Source: Scytonema sp045865695
GTDB lineage: Bacteria > Cyanobacteriota > Cyanobacteriia > Cyanobacteriales > Nostocaceae
Direction of reading: 5' to 3'
NCBI RefSeq assembly: GCF_045865695.1
Contig: NZ_BAACAP010000247.1
Span: 91,753-155,752, forward strand
Length of the DNA stretch: 64,000 nt
How positions within the stretch are numbered: the stretch's first letter is position 1; the number at the start of each line of letters is the position of its first letter. Positions 22,953 through 32,558 of the stretch are shown piece after piece. Below the pieces are notes generated by a model. That model saw nothing but the letters and a program-made list of their open reading frames with translations. It did no database searches and was not told the DNA's origin. The translations under genes and the position numbers were made by a program.

Positions 22953-24008
22953 GTGTATAAGAGAAATATATCAATCCCAAAACCTTCTAAAAAATTAGAA
23001 TCGGAAAAGATTTTACCCACTTTATTTTTGAAACCGTACACTAAAATTGAGTTAGCTGAAGACGATCGCAATTATGTTTATTTAATTAACCCAGAACACA
23101 ATTATTCTCAATCTTTACACCTCTTAATTGAATTAAGAGCCATACTAGCAATTGAACCAATAGAAATTCCTGCTGAAACTTTATCAACATTATTGAAATC
23201 GCAAGTTCCAGTTGTCATTTTTGATATCTACGGGAACTGTGTTGGTAGAATTGAACCAAACTATAAAAACAATTCTAATTTGATCGAAGCTCAAACACTC
23301 GCAGTAGAACCAAAGAAAGTTGCTATCATGCAAAACTTTTGTTGGGGAACTTTTCGCAGAAACAGACGGTTTTTGATGCGAAACCGTCGAGAGGGCATTG
23401 AGAACGAGATCCTGGATAAAGCAACATCGGAATTAAATTATCTCTGTGACGGTATCTTTAAAATGAATTCTATAGAAAGCCTGAACGGACTGATGGGAAA
23501 AGCATACTACCTCTACTATCCCGCTCTCTTCACCTGCTTGAGGTATTCAGGATGGGGATTTACCAGCCGTTCCGATAACTCTCCCGTCAACAGAATGTTA
23601 AATTTTGTGTATAAACTGTTGGAACAAAGTTGTAAAACTGCGATCGCAGGAGTTGGGTTAAACCCCTATCAAGGAATCTGGCACCAGTCTTACAGAGAGC
23701 AGCTAGGATTGGTATCTGACTTGGCGAACGAATTTAAGTGTTATGGAGATGCAATTGTAGTTCGTTGTATCAACCGACAATATATAACTTTGAAAGATTT
23801 TGACGGGTACTGGGATAGCGATCGTTTGCCTCCTAAAGTGGTGCAAATTCTCATTAAAGATTATGAGAAAAAAATGACCGAAAAATTCACATATCCTCAT
23901 GTAAACCTAAATTGTACTTATCAAGAAGCTATTTTCGTACAAGCAAAACAAATTGCATTATTCTTTCTTGAGGAAATCGATGAATATTACGCTATTGATT
24001 TGAGGTAA
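22953..24008 (+). CDS. cas1-like: orphan Cas1 homologue, probably with an altered active site
   Basis: A 351-aa protein with the two-domain architecture of Cas1, the integrase of CRISPR adaptation. The N-terminal sheet shows PEHNYSQSLHLL...IEIPAETLSTLLKSQVPVVIFDIYGNCVGRIEP (residues 47-102). The helical domain has NSPVNRMLNFVYKLLEQ (209-225), GLNPYQGIWH (235-244) and LVSDLANEF (253-261). These match the Cas1 signatures 'D-P-V-N-x-x-L-x-[FY]-x-Y-x-L-L', 'G-L-[DN]-P-Y-x-G-x-x-H' and 'D-L-x-E-[EL]-F'. The catalytic His (H244) and Asp (D256) are present. The catalytic Glu normally lies in 'L-L-x-I-E-G-x-A'; here the block reads NGLMGKAYYLYY, with Met181 at that place. Neither Cas2, other cas genes nor a CRISPR array is in the window. 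It is followed by a terminator and the convergent tape measure gene. Confidence 0.85.
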   Translation: MYKRNISIPKPSKKLESEKILPTLFLKPYTKIELAEDDRNYVYLINPEHNYSQSLHLLIELRAILAIEPIEIPAETLSTLLKSQVPVVIFDIYGNCVGRIEPNYKNNSNLIEAQTLAVEPKKVAIMQNFCWGTFRRNRRFLMRNRREGIENEILDKATSELNYLCDGIFKMNSIESLNGLMGKAYYLYYPALFTCLRYSGWGFTSRSDNSPVNRMLNFVYKLLEQSCKTAIAGVGLNPYQGIWHQSYREQLGLVSDLANEFKCYGDAIVVRCINRQYITLKDFDGYWDSDRLPPKVVQILIKDYEKKMTEKFTYPHVNLNCTYQEAIFVQAKQIALFFLEEIDEYYAIDLR

Positions 24009-24010
24009 AC

Positions 24011-24041
24011 AAAACCGCCAATGAAGTAGTTTGGCGGTTTT
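24011..24041. terminator. bidirectional terminator between cas1-like and the tape measure gene
   Basis: AAAACCGCCAA (24011-24021) and TTGGCGGTTTT (24031-24041) form a perfect 11-bp stem with a 9-nt loop. A/T-rich tails on both sides suit termination of both convergent transcripts. Confidence 0.8.
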
Positions 24042-24093
24042 CTGGATTGAGAGCACATTGTACTCATCAATCATCACATCTCGCAGAGCGAAA

Positions 24094-27000
24094 TTATTTA
24101 CCTAGTTCAGTATTCAAGGATCGTAACACATCAGTCAACTTTTTAGTTGTCATTACCGAACTATCCATTAATTTCTTCTCGAAGTCTTTTGTACCATCAG
24201 TTCCATTCACTGTTATAGTATTAGTATTCGTAAAATTCACAACTATAGGTTCGTTTGACTTAGGCGAACTAGTTATTTGTTGCGTTTTAATTTCTCGCGC
24301 TTTCTTTAAATTTGGAGCAACAACACCGTTAGCTATAGTTTGCGTACTATTAACAACTGGCATTTTTTCCAACATAGTATTCATAAATTGCTCGAATACT
24401 GGTTGTATAATATTTGGATTAAATACACCTTTGTAATATTCCTTAGATGTATTCATTTCTGTATCTTCTAATCCATCCAACATATCTTTCATTCCTTCTT
24501 TGATTGCACGATATATATTATCTTGAGCGCCACGACCGAACATGGTCTTCGCATATCCGATTTCCGCATCTTGACGTTCGTTACCCTGTTTGCGTGCTAA
24601 CTGATATCGCTGCATCTTTTCCTCGTAGTTGAGAAGCCCTTCTTTCTGTTGTAGAAACATATCTTCCATACCTTTTGAGGAATACTCGAATTTCTTAGCT
24701 TCCAGTTGTGCTTTGGATGCTTCTTTTTCTTCGTCAGTCTTGGTTTTATCAGCCAACACTTTTTTCGTCTCAGCTTCCTGTACCTTGACTTCTGCTGCTA
24801 GCTTCATCTTTGCTACAGCTTGCTCTATCTTCTGACGTTCGAGAGCTATGCGGTTGCTCTTGATTTGCATCTCCAGAATATCTTTTTCTATCTTCTGTCT
24901 GGAGTTGAGTGTTAGCAGTTCTTGCTTAGCTGCCAGTTTCGCTAACTTCTGTTTCTGGTAATCGGTAGCTGCCAAATCCTGAGCCATCTGAAATTTGCGC
25001 TTGATATCATCCTGTTCGGACTGCATCAACTCCTGTTGTTTTTGGAGAATGGTAGTACGCATCTCATACTGTTTGGTCAACAACTCTTGCTGTAGCAATT
25101 GCTTGTTGCCAGATATTTCTGCTAGTTGGGCTTGTATGTTGGCTTGTTGTGCTTGTTTTTCGTATGCGGCAAGTATCTGGTTTTGTTTGGCGAGTTGTAA
25201 GTCAATGAGTCCACCTTCACGTGCGATCGCCTGTCTGCTTTCCATCTCCTCGAATGCGTACTTGTTAATTTCCTGTTGATTCTGACGCTGTTTGTCGAGT
25301 AGCTTGTTGGTCGCTTCAATACCAACAGCTTCTTGTTTGTTGGCTTGCAATTTTAACTGAAGTGATTCTAGTTCTTCCTTGCGTACTTTGAATTGTTCGG
25401 CTTTCTTGATTTCGAGTTCGAGGAGTTTGCGCGAACTTTCATTTTCCAGTTTGCGAATGTTCAGTTCCAGTTGTTGACGCTGGAAACCAAGATCGAGCAG
25501 TTTCTGTTGGTAGACGAGCGACTGTCGTTCTTGTTTGGCGGCGATTTCGCGGTTCTTTTCCTGCAACTCGACCGACTTCAATTCCAGGTCAGCACGTTTT
25601 TGAAGGTCTGCTGTGATTCGTAATTGATTGGCTACTTTACCCGATTCAATATCGTTGAGTGCTAGTACTGCTTTGTTACGAGCTTCATATAACTTAACTT
25701 CCTCCTGTATGAGGTCTGCTGTAGAAGAAAGTGTTTGAATTGACTTCTGGTATCCGAGTTTGGTCGCTTCTGTTTGGTTCTGAATCAACTTGATGCGTTT
25801 AGCGTGTTCGCGTTCGATTTCGGCAGTGAGCAATCGCTGATAGTCAGCTTGCTTGCCAAATATCTCAGCTTCAATGGCGAGTCGCTTCTCTTTATCCTGA
25901 CCTGCCAATTTAAGTTGTTCGCGTAATTGTGCTTCTTGCGATTGTATTTGACGTTTCTGGAACGCCGCCAATCTGTTGACAGCTTCTTCCTCACCAATTG
26001 TTGCAGCTTCTTTCTGGTACTGGAGAAGTGCTATTTCTTTGGTGATACTAGCTTGTTGTAGCTTGTACTTGTTGTCAATTTTGCGCTGTTCTGCGTCAAG
26101 TTCTTGTTTGGCGATTTCCGACTTCACTCCGAGTATCTGAGTCTCCAGTTGTATCTTTTTCTCAACATCATTCTTGACAAACTGTAACTGTTTTTCGAGT
26201 TCTTGTTGTTGTAACTGTAATTGTTTCTTACGTAAACCATCTATTTTTTCTACCGCTTCTATTTCACTCGTTACCCTGCGATCGCGCAACAACTGAGCAA
26301 GTGCTATTTGTTTGCTGACACCATCTTGTTGTGCTTTGAATTGCTCCTCAATACTCTTCTTCTGTCCGTCGATGAGTGAAGCATTGTATTGGTTTTGTAA
26401 TAGAAAAAGCTGAGCTTCCATCTGCTTTTTCATTGCTGGAGGTAGTATGTTTGCCAGTAGTTTGAGTTGTTCTTCCTGAGATCTGATTTGTTCTTCCAAT
26501 GTCTGACGCTGTATTTTGCGTATTTCTTCATTTGCCTTACGTGAAGAAATAACACCCGCTTCTGAATTAGCTCTCATTATTTCAGCTTCAGTATTCAATA
26601 ACTCCACAACTTCCTTACTACCTTCTTGAGCGAATTTGATGGCTTGTTGATATTGCTGAATGACGTAACCTGCATCGAGTGCCTGATTCATCTTCTTCTG
26701 ACTGCCTTCGACCGTTTTTTCTAACTCGTTAATGATTCGTTCGGCAGCATCTTTACCTTTGATATATCCGGCTTCATATTGTTGAGCGATACCATCAAAT
26801 ACACCAGCAGCTTTTGAGTCAAACTCATTGAGAACTTGAGTGAGTTCAGAAGTGTCGATCTTTACGGTTTTCATTTTTCCGTCCACTTCCGTAATGTACT
26901 CACCAGTACCGTTCATGATGGCGGCAACTTTCTTCGAGTACTCCTTGAGGTCTTTTTCAGATAGACGCAAGCCTTTACGCAATTTGACTTGTATTGCGTT

Positions 27001-30000
27001 CACAGCCCCCTCAACGTCTTCTTTGGTGGTTGTGTTCTGTTTGTCTTTCGGATTGACTGTAAGGTCGTTATCTTGTACTCTCTTCAACAATTGATTTCGT
27101 TGTTGTAAATATTCAACGTAATCTTTCAACTCTTGTTCGTTTTGAGATTTTTTTGTCTTCAATTCTTCAGCACGTGCAGCTAATTTATCTCGTTCTGATG
27201 CCAGTCTACGATCTCCTTCGCTAGCGTTTTTCTTTTCTACTTCTTTCAAATTATCGTAATGTTCTAATTGTTTATTTAATGTTTCTATACGTTTTTCATT
27301 ACTAGAAATTTCAGTATCGATTTGTTTATTGTTGGTTTCAATTGTATTCTTTATAGTTTGAATTTGTGTGGCATCTAGAATTGTGGCGGATTTAATAAGT
27401 TTGTCGATATCTTTTAATCCACTAAAACCTTCTTTCATTTGTTTTGTGGATTTGATGAGATTAACAATAGAGGTGTCAGTTGCACGTACTGCTTTATCAA
27501 TTTCATTGAACGTACCGACCATTTGATCGAGACGTATCATACCAACAAATTCATCTAATTTTTTCTTCGCTTCGTTTGTAATTTTTCCTATTATCTTACC
27601 GACTTCGTAATAAACTCTCAATATTGGGAAACTAGCCGATAGTAAAGCTTTCGCTGTGGGAAGTATTGATTTGAAAGCCTCGCCAATTTCATAACCAATT
27701 CCCTTGTATTCATCGAGTTCTTCAACTTCAGCTTTTAAATCCAACAACCTCTTGCGAGATTCAAAGTTTAGTTTCTTTTCTACACCTAATTTTTCCAACG
27801 CTTTTATCGTAGATTCTTTTTGCTCCTCATTTATCTTCTTCATTGACTCTTCCATCTGTCTCAATTGAGCAGTCGTACCGAAAAACTGGTCGTGAATGAT
27901 TCCAGCAGCAACAATGAGGGGTAACGCTGCTTGGGATAGTACTGCCAGTTTGGGTGCGAAAGCTGCAAGTCTCGTACTGATATTTGCTAACAGTCCACCT
28001 ATCTTACTGAAACCGGACATTAACGGTGCTAGCAATTTACCGAAATCAAACTTACTAATGTTAGCGATCGCATTCTTCGCTCCATCACCACTTATTTTCA
28101 TCTCTTTGAAGAACAAGTTATTGAGGAGATTGTTCTTCATTGTCACTTTACCAGCGAGCGTCTGCACCTCCATCAATTTCCCTTCAGCGATTGCTTGTTT
28201 GATAGCGGCAGCTTCCGCTTGTCGTTTCAGTGTAATATTGAGTGCTTGTGCGGCATTATTGCGCTGTTGAGCTTGGGTAGAAAAAGCTTTGGCAGCAGCT
28301 TCTGCTTTCTCAGCACGTTCGATAAGTACGGATGCTTTTGCACTGTCGTATTTCGCTGCCGATCGCAATCGTTCGGCACGCGCTGACATCTGAGAAGCTT
28401 TGTTGTTAAGGTCTGCTGCTTCTGCTTCGAGTCCTTGTACTTTGAGATTTTCTCGTGTATTTGCTAGTAACTTGTTCTTGGCGGCAGTTCTAGCTTCAGT
28501 CACCTTACCTTCTTCTGTAGCTATTTTGTTGGCGAGATCGGCTTGCTCTTTCTCTTTTGTTTTATATTCATCTTGCAGTTTAATCTGCTCGTTTGTATTG
28601 ATTGATTGTTGTTGTTGTAAATCTAGTATTTGTTGACGCACCTCATATGCCTGTTTGAAGTCTTTGTTACCAATTGCTTTCTGTAACTGTTCTTCAGCTT
28701 GTTTGAGGTTGCGTTTGTCTGCTACTTCTTTTTCTATCAATTTGCTTTGTCGTTCTGCGATAGAAAAAGAGTCTTTATTGAGTTGGTTACGTTGTTCCTG
28801 AAGTGCTGTCAGTCCTTTAGTCGCTTCAATGACACCTTTGTCTTGCTTCAGTTGGTTTTCAATGATTTTCTGACGACCTTCAATGGTGTTGTTTAATTCT
28901 TTGGTGACAAGTATGTGTTCCTTATCCAATCCAAGTATTTGCTTGATTGTTGTAAAGCGATCGCCTTCACCTTTCCACAATTTTTTCACCAATTCGGTTC
29001 TGTTGGCGGTAACAATGTTCAGTTCGCTGGTGATGAGCAATCGGGATTGGTCGATACCAATGATTTGTTTGAGAACTGGGAGAATTCCCGCATTTGTTTT
29101 AATGAGTCCTCCCACTATCTGCACTTGTTCGAGTAACTTACCATTCATGAACAAGACAGTTGCTCTCCAACTCATGTAAGCACCGAACGCTTTGAGTACA
29201 GTTCCCGTTAGTATTCCAATGACATCATTTACCTTAGAGATCGCCATTTGTGCGGCTAACCACTGCACGATCGCCCGTTTCTGCCAATCGGGAATGCTCG
29301 TAATGATTTTGGTGAGGTTTTCGAGTGCTTTCACACCTTCATCAAATACTGGTGCTAATGATTCGCCGAACTGAATGAACGACTCGGTAACGCGATTGAC
29401 AATCGCTTCAAACTTCTCAGCTTGGTTTTTCAGTTTAATCCCGAATACGTTGTCAAGTGCCTCAGTTGCCAATTTCCCTGTTTTTGTCACCTCAAACATA
29501 CTGGTAGAAAAAGACTTTAGTTTCTCAGCGTTATTGCTCATCAAAGCAAGTGCTGTATTGTATGCTGTTGCTTCTGGTATGATTTCCGCAAGTACGGCAG
29601 CATTACCTTTTGCTGCTTTGTTTAAGTCGTTGAGGGCATTTGCAAATCCCTTGGTGCGTATCTCATTAATGTCAAACTTGATGGGTTTTCCACCTTCATC
29701 TCTCAATTCGCGCAATGCTGCTTCTGCTTGCGGTGTCTTGTTGATGATGATGCGAAATAGGGCTTCCAAACCAGTTAGCGCACCTGGAGTATTAAAACCC
29801 TGAAGTGTAAGTGCGGCAACCGAAGCGCCCAATTCTTCTAATTTTATCTTGGCGGCATTCGCAGTAACGGCAGCTTGAGCAAAACCATTACTGAGTTCGG
29901 GAATGGTAGTAACACCTTGAAGTACTGTCTGGTTGAGGACTGCTGCTACTTTCGTAGCGTCTGACGCTGCCATATTGTAAGCACTGATGGTTTGAGCTAG

Positions 30001-30711
30001 CACTTTCATCGTGGCTCCAGTATCAGCACCACCGCCTTTAGCTAACTTCAAACCTGCTACCATTACGGCTTGGTTGTCAGCCGCTTCTGTAAAACCTGAA
30101 GATGCGGCTTCATAACTGGCACTGAGAGCCTGTATGGATGTAATGGCATTCTTCAATTCGCCGTTAACGAGTTTTTGAATGTTACCGGACAGATTGACAA
30201 CAAACTCATCATTTTCCTTGAATAGTGTTTTGACTTCAGTGAGCGCTTTGTTGTATTGGTTGAATTGGCTGATAGCCGTCAATCCGAAGTTCTCTAAGGC
30301 TGAAGAACTACCTGCGATCGCGTCGTTGAGTTGGGTGAATTGGTCGATGATGCCACTATTGAAACCAGATGCATTCATCGCTTTCACACCATCGTTCAAT
30401 CCCGATAGTGCATTACGCGCATCGTCAGCACCTTTTTTGAATATGGTGAATATCTTTGCAGCACCGAGTCCGGCAACTAACCTCTGGGAAAGTTGATCTG
30501 TTATTTTGAGTGTGGCATTGAATTTAGTTACTGCTACTTCATTCTTGATGAAGTTCTTACCCATCGTATCCAAACCAAAATTGGCGATCGCTAGCTTCAT
30601 TTGGAGAGCGCCAATTCGTTCGTTGACCTTATCTACAACCTGCGTGAGATTGTCTTCAGCCTGGAACGCGAGTGTAACGTTTTGGTTGTAGTTCTGGTCT
30701 TGTGTGTACAT
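24094..30711 (-). CDS. tail tape measure protein
   Basis: A 2205-aa protein that sets tail length and is ejected or forms a channel on infection. Residues 1-450 resemble the TP901-type tape measure N-terminus: repeated helices with 'AKGGGADTGATMKVLAQTIS', 'ELGASVAALTLQGFNTPGAL' and 'NALNDLNKAAKGNAAVLAEI'. Residues about 900-930 (AFAPKLAVLSQAALPLIVAA) form a membrane-like segment. From about residue 1000 to 2000 the sequence is almost continuous charged coiled coil (Q/E/K-rich). No peptidase or lysozyme motif is apparent. At about 0.15 nm per residue the tail would be some 330 nm long. Its start at 30711 is preceded by no clear Shine-Dalgarno sequence. Confidence 0.9.
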   Translation of the reverse strand: MYTQDQNYNQNVTLAFQAEDNLTQVVDKVNERIGALQMKLAIANFGLDTMGKNFIKNEVAVTKFNATLKITDQLSQRLVAGLGAAKIFTIFKKGADDARNALSGLNDGVKAMNASGFNSGIIDQFTQLNDAIAGSSSALENFGLTAISQFNQYNKALTEVKTLFKENDEFVVNLSGNIQKLVNGELKNAITSIQALSASYEAASSGFTEAADNQAVMVAGLKLAKGGGADTGATMKVLAQTISAYNMAASDATKVAAVLNQTVLQGVTTIPELSNGFAQAAVTANAAKIKLEELGASVAALTLQGFNTPGALTGLEALFRIIINKTPQAEAALRELRDEGGKPIKFDINEIRTKGFANALNDLNKAAKGNAAVLAEIIPEATAYNTALALMSNNAEKLKSFSTSMFEVTKTGKLATEALDNVFGIKLKNQAEKFEAIVNRVTESFIQFGESLAPVFDEGVKALENLTKIITSIPDWQKRAIVQWLAAQMAISKVNDVIGILTGTVLKAFGAYMSWRATVLFMNGKLLEQVQIVGGLIKTNAGILPVLKQIIGIDQSRLLITSELNIVTANRTELVKKLWKGEGDRFTTIKQILGLDKEHILVTKELNNTIEGRQKIIENQLKQDKGVIEATKGLTALQEQRNQLNKDSFSIAERQSKLIEKEVADKRNLKQAEEQLQKAIGNKDFKQAYEVRQQILDLQQQQSINTNEQIKLQDEYKTKEKEQADLANKIATEEGKVTEARTAAKNKLLANTRENLKVQGLEAEAADLNNKASQMSARAERLRSAAKYDSAKASVLIERAEKAEAAAKAFSTQAQQRNNAAQALNITLKRQAEAAAIKQAIAEGKLMEVQTLAGKVTMKNNLLNNLFFKEMKISGDGAKNAIANISKFDFGKLLAPLMSGFSKIGGLLANISTRLAAFAPKLAVLSQAALPLIVAAGIIHDQFFGTTAQLRQMEESMKKINEEQKESTIKALEKLGVEKKLNFESRKRLLDLKAEVEELDEYKGIGYEIGEAFKSILPTAKALLSASFPILRVYYEVGKIIGKITNEAKKKLDEFVGMIRLDQMVGTFNEIDKAVRATDTSIVNLIKSTKQMKEGFSGLKDIDKLIKSATILDATQIQTIKNTIETNNKQIDTEISSNEKRIETLNKQLEHYDNLKEVEKKNASEGDRRLASERDKLAARAEELKTKKSQNEQELKDYVEYLQQRNQLLKRVQDNDLTVNPKDKQNTTTKEDVEGAVNAIQVKLRKGLRLSEKDLKEYSKKVAAIMNGTGEYITEVDGKMKTVKIDTSELTQVLNEFDSKAAGVFDGIAQQYEAGYIKGKDAAERIINELEKTVEGSQKKMNQALDAGYVIQQYQQAIKFAQEGSKEVVELLNTEAEIMRANSEAGVISSRKANEEIRKIQRQTLEEQIRSQEEQLKLLANILPPAMKKQMEAQLFLLQNQYNASLIDGQKKSIEEQFKAQQDGVSKQIALAQLLRDRRVTSEIEAVEKIDGLRKKQLQLQQQELEKQLQFVKNDVEKKIQLETQILGVKSEIAKQELDAEQRKIDNKYKLQQASITKEIALLQYQKEAATIGEEEAVNRLAAFQKRQIQSQEAQLREQLKLAGQDKEKRLAIEAEIFGKQADYQRLLTAEIEREHAKRIKLIQNQTEATKLGYQKSIQTLSSTADLIQEEVKLYEARNKAVLALNDIESGKVANQLRITADLQKRADLELKSVELQEKNREIAAKQERQSLVYQQKLLDLGFQRQQLELNIRKLENESSRKLLELEIKKAEQFKVRKEELESLQLKLQANKQEAVGIEATNKLLDKQRQNQQEINKYAFEEMESRQAIAREGGLIDLQLAKQNQILAAYEKQAQQANIQAQLAEISGNKQLLQQELLTKQYEMRTTILQKQQELMQSEQDDIKRKFQMAQDLAATDYQKQKLAKLAAKQELLTLNSRQKIEKDILEMQIKSNRIALERQKIEQAVAKMKLAAEVKVQEAETKKVLADKTKTDEEKEASKAQLEAKKFEYSSKGMEDMFLQQKEGLLNYEEKMQRYQLARKQGNERQDAEIGYAKTMFGRGAQDNIYRAIKEGMKDMLDGLEDTEMNTSKEYYKGVFNPNIIQPVFEQFMNTMLEKMPVVNSTQTIANGVVAPNLKKAREIKTQQITSSPKSNEPIVVNFTNTNTITVNGTDGTKDFEKKLMDSSVMTTKKLTDVLRSLNTELGK

Positions 30712-30727
30712 AGTGAAGGAAGGAGGA

Positions 30728-30764
30728 AGAAGAAAGATGGAAGAAGGAGCTATATCTTTCTTCT
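30728..30764. repeat. inverted repeat in the tape measure leader
   Basis: AGAAGAAAGAT (30728-30738) and ATCTTTCTTCT (30754-30764) form an 11-bp stem just upstream of the tape measure start, with a possible extension by GGAGC/GCTCC. Around it (30712-30937) I see only a 20-codon frame at about 30772-30834 and, near 30905-30945, purine/pyrimidine-biased CCCTCTGCC-type repeats of the kind scattered in cyanobacterial genomes. The hairpin could modulate tape measure expression. Confidence 0.45.
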
Positions 30765-30937
30765 GCTCCTCTTATATTTGTAACTTTTGAAGAGTTGACA
30801 CTAAAATACGTTGTAATTCATCTACTTCTTTCATGACTAGTACAGCGTGGCGGAAGTAACTATACCATTAGGATTGAGATAAAAGCTTCAGTAACAAGGG
30901 TTTATGCCCTCTGCCCTCTACCTCCTTACCTCTTCCT

Positions 30938-31644
30938 TCACTCAAATGCCATGAGTTCGTTGATTGTTGTGACTTGTCCGTTCACTTTTACTTGGTCCTC
31001 CAACGCATCGCTCTCACGGAATGCCGCCCAATCTGTTTCTACCTCTTCTCTATTGCGTACTTCTGGATCTTTTCTAATTTCGCACGTAGCATCCATGATT
31101 TCTTTGATTTGGATGTTGTCGAAGTTTTGATAAAGAAGGAGTGCGTTTTGCACTCCTCCATACATTTCAATCAGTTGTGCGAATTCAATATTGTGTGAAT
31201 CGCCGGAGAACTTTACTCCACTGTTTCCGGTCGGGCTTTTTTTATTCCTTCTTGCGATGTGGTGATGTGATCTAGTTGATGTAGCTCAGAGATAAGGCTG
31301 GGTTTGTACCATTCACTACCTTCGTGAACGGCAATCATGTTTAAAGGTATTCCGTTATCATCTGTAGATTGAGTAAAAAATATTTTTGCTAGTTGATTGA
31401 GGTCATCTTCAAATTTGGAGAGTTCGACCAATCCGCCACCAACTACAGGTAACATTGTTGTTAATTTTTCTATTGTTGACCATACTGTATCATCTGAAAT
31501 AACTGAACCAATACCTGCATAATTGCGAACGAATGCTGCAATTAAATCTTGTTGTAGGGTAATGAGGTCTTTCAATTCCGCACGTTTTACACGTTTGACT
31601 TTTACAACTGAACCATCATTATATTTAATTTCAAAGAATTCCAT
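30938..31644 (-). CDS. tail assembly chaperone, long form (gpGT-like) made by -1 frameshift
   Basis: Reading from the ATG at 31644, 136 codons lead to the slippery stretch A-AAA-AAA (31237-31243 on the complement). A -1 shift there continues in an open frame for 99 more codons (SPTGNSGVKFSGDSHNIEFA onwards) to the stop at 30938. The result is a 235-aa fusion. The frame has no stop between the slip site and the next ATG at 31165, so the downstream part is made mainly or only as the fusion. This is the lambda G/GT arrangement, in which two chaperone forms in fixed ratio hold the tape measure while the tube assembles. Position between tail tube and tape measure fits exactly. Confidence 0.8.
31213..31644 (-). 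CDS. tail assembly chaperone, short form (gpG-like)
   Basis: A 143-aa protein translated without the frameshift. It starts MEFFEIKYNDGSVVKVKRVK with strand-rich sequence and continues with helices (ELKDLITLQQDLIAAFVRNY), a usual profile for gpG-type chaperones. The last seven residues follow the slip site and are replaced in the long form. It binds tube or tape measure subunits by analogy with lambda gpG; no motif proves this, but genome order and the shift site make it very likely. Confidence 0.8.
   Translation of the reverse strand: MEFFEIKYNDGSVVKVKRVKRAELKDLITLQQDLIAAFVRNYAGIGSVISDDTVWSTIEKLTTMLPVVGGGLVELSKFEDDLNQLAKIFFTQSTDDNGIPLNMIAVHEGSEWYKPSLISELHQLDHITTSQEGIKKARPETVE
31237..31243 (-). 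other. programmed -1 frameshift slip site
   Basis: The coding strand reads GGA-ATA-AAA-AAA-GCC; the heptamer A-AAA-AAA allows both tRNAs to slip back one base. Downstream CCGGA...TCCGG repeats (5 bp) could form a modest stimulatory hairpin. The new frame joins the short chaperone to the open frame ahead of the tape measure. Confidence 0.8.
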
Positions 31645-31708
31645 GTTTGTATAACCTTAATGAACGTAGTGTTTAGAATACTCCAATCTATTCTATCTCT
31701 TATGTTCG

Positions 31709-32500
31709 TTAACAACCAACAAACTTACCAGTATAAAAGAATTCGTATGGGAAGCATTGTCCTGGAACTTGGTTAATGAAGAAAGGTATTTCAACCGATT
31801 CAGCATTACTATCAATTGATGCACCATCGAAACTAGGTGTTAAGTTATCAGCTTTAAATATGATAACTTCGTTGTTTGTAGTAATGAGTGAAGCACGAAT
31901 CTTGTGTGCGCCAACTAGGTTATCAGCAATACCTCGACCAGTGAATGTTTCGCTGGTTACGATAGAAACAGTTTCCTGTGCTGTTACTAAGTTATCGCTG
32001 AATTTAAGAGCAAAACCAGCACCAACAGCAAATGTATCGTTCACGGCTCCATCGAACGTAGAAAAAGGTTGTTGTACTAATTGTACGCTTTCGTTATCGC
32101 GAGAGATAGCGGCTTGCGTTGGTTCGTCAATAACAACATTCTTACCAATACGAGCAGTGTCGGTAACAGCAGCATACAACGCTTGTGTTACGAGAAGGTC
32201 TTTCACTACGTTCAACTTCTGAGTCTTCGGTTCAAATTCGTTACCAATTTTGAACTGAAGTGTTTCTGGTTGAAGGTGCGAATAAACAACGCGCAATGTA
32301 GGCATTCTTCCCTTGATATAAGAAGATGCACGAGTTGTTTCACCTTGAGAATTCTGCGTCATCTGAATGCGTTGATCGATCGCGTTATCGATTGTGAATC
32401 CAGTTGGTTTGGGAAGGTGAAGAATAGCATTATCGGATAGGCGCAACAGTTTGAGTTCTGCTACACCTTTGATAGTGCGGTTAATTTTTTCAATAGTCAT
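31709..32500 (-). CDS. probable tail tube protein
   Basis: A 263-aa protein from ATG 32500 (MTIEKINRTIKGVAELKLLR). A longer frame from 32545 exists but adds a non-matching tail. It is strand-rich, with repeated 'AVGAGFALKFSDNLVTAQET' and 'SFDGASIDSNAESVEIPFFI' stretches, and ends in Tyr/Phe-rich sequence. It is encoded directly upstream of the chaperones, which is the invariant place of the major tail tube gene in long-tailed phages. The tubular jelly-roll fold is inferred from order and composition. Confidence 0.7.
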   Translation of the reverse strand: MTIEKINRTIKGVAELKLLRLSDNAILHLPKPTGFTIDNAIDQRIQMTQNSQGETTRASSYIKGRMPTLRVVYSHLQPETLQFKIGNEFEPKTQKLNVVKDLLVTQALYAAVTDTARIGKNVVIDEPTQAAISRDNESVQLVQQPFSTFDGAVNDTFAVGAGFALKFSDNLVTAQETVSIVTSETFTGRGIADNLVGAHKIRASLITTNNEVIIFKADNLTPSFDGASIDSNAESVEIPFFINQVPGQCFPYEFFYTGKFVGC

Positions 32501-32558
32501 AGTTGGAGGAATGAGCGTGAAGATGCAGTTCGCTGTTTGATGCAACCAGTAGCAACTG

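Noticed and set aside
26840..30691. Many + strand open frames of 60-150 codons opposite the tape measure gene
   Set aside because: They mirror the codon structure of the long coiled-coil gene, have no ribosome sites or coupling, and encode Ser/Phe/Leu-rich nonsense typical of antisense frames.
30772..30834. 20-codon - strand frame (MKEVDELQR...) between chaperone and tape measure genes
   Set aside because: It is too short and surrounded by simple-sequence and hairpin DNA. There is no coupling to either neighbour.
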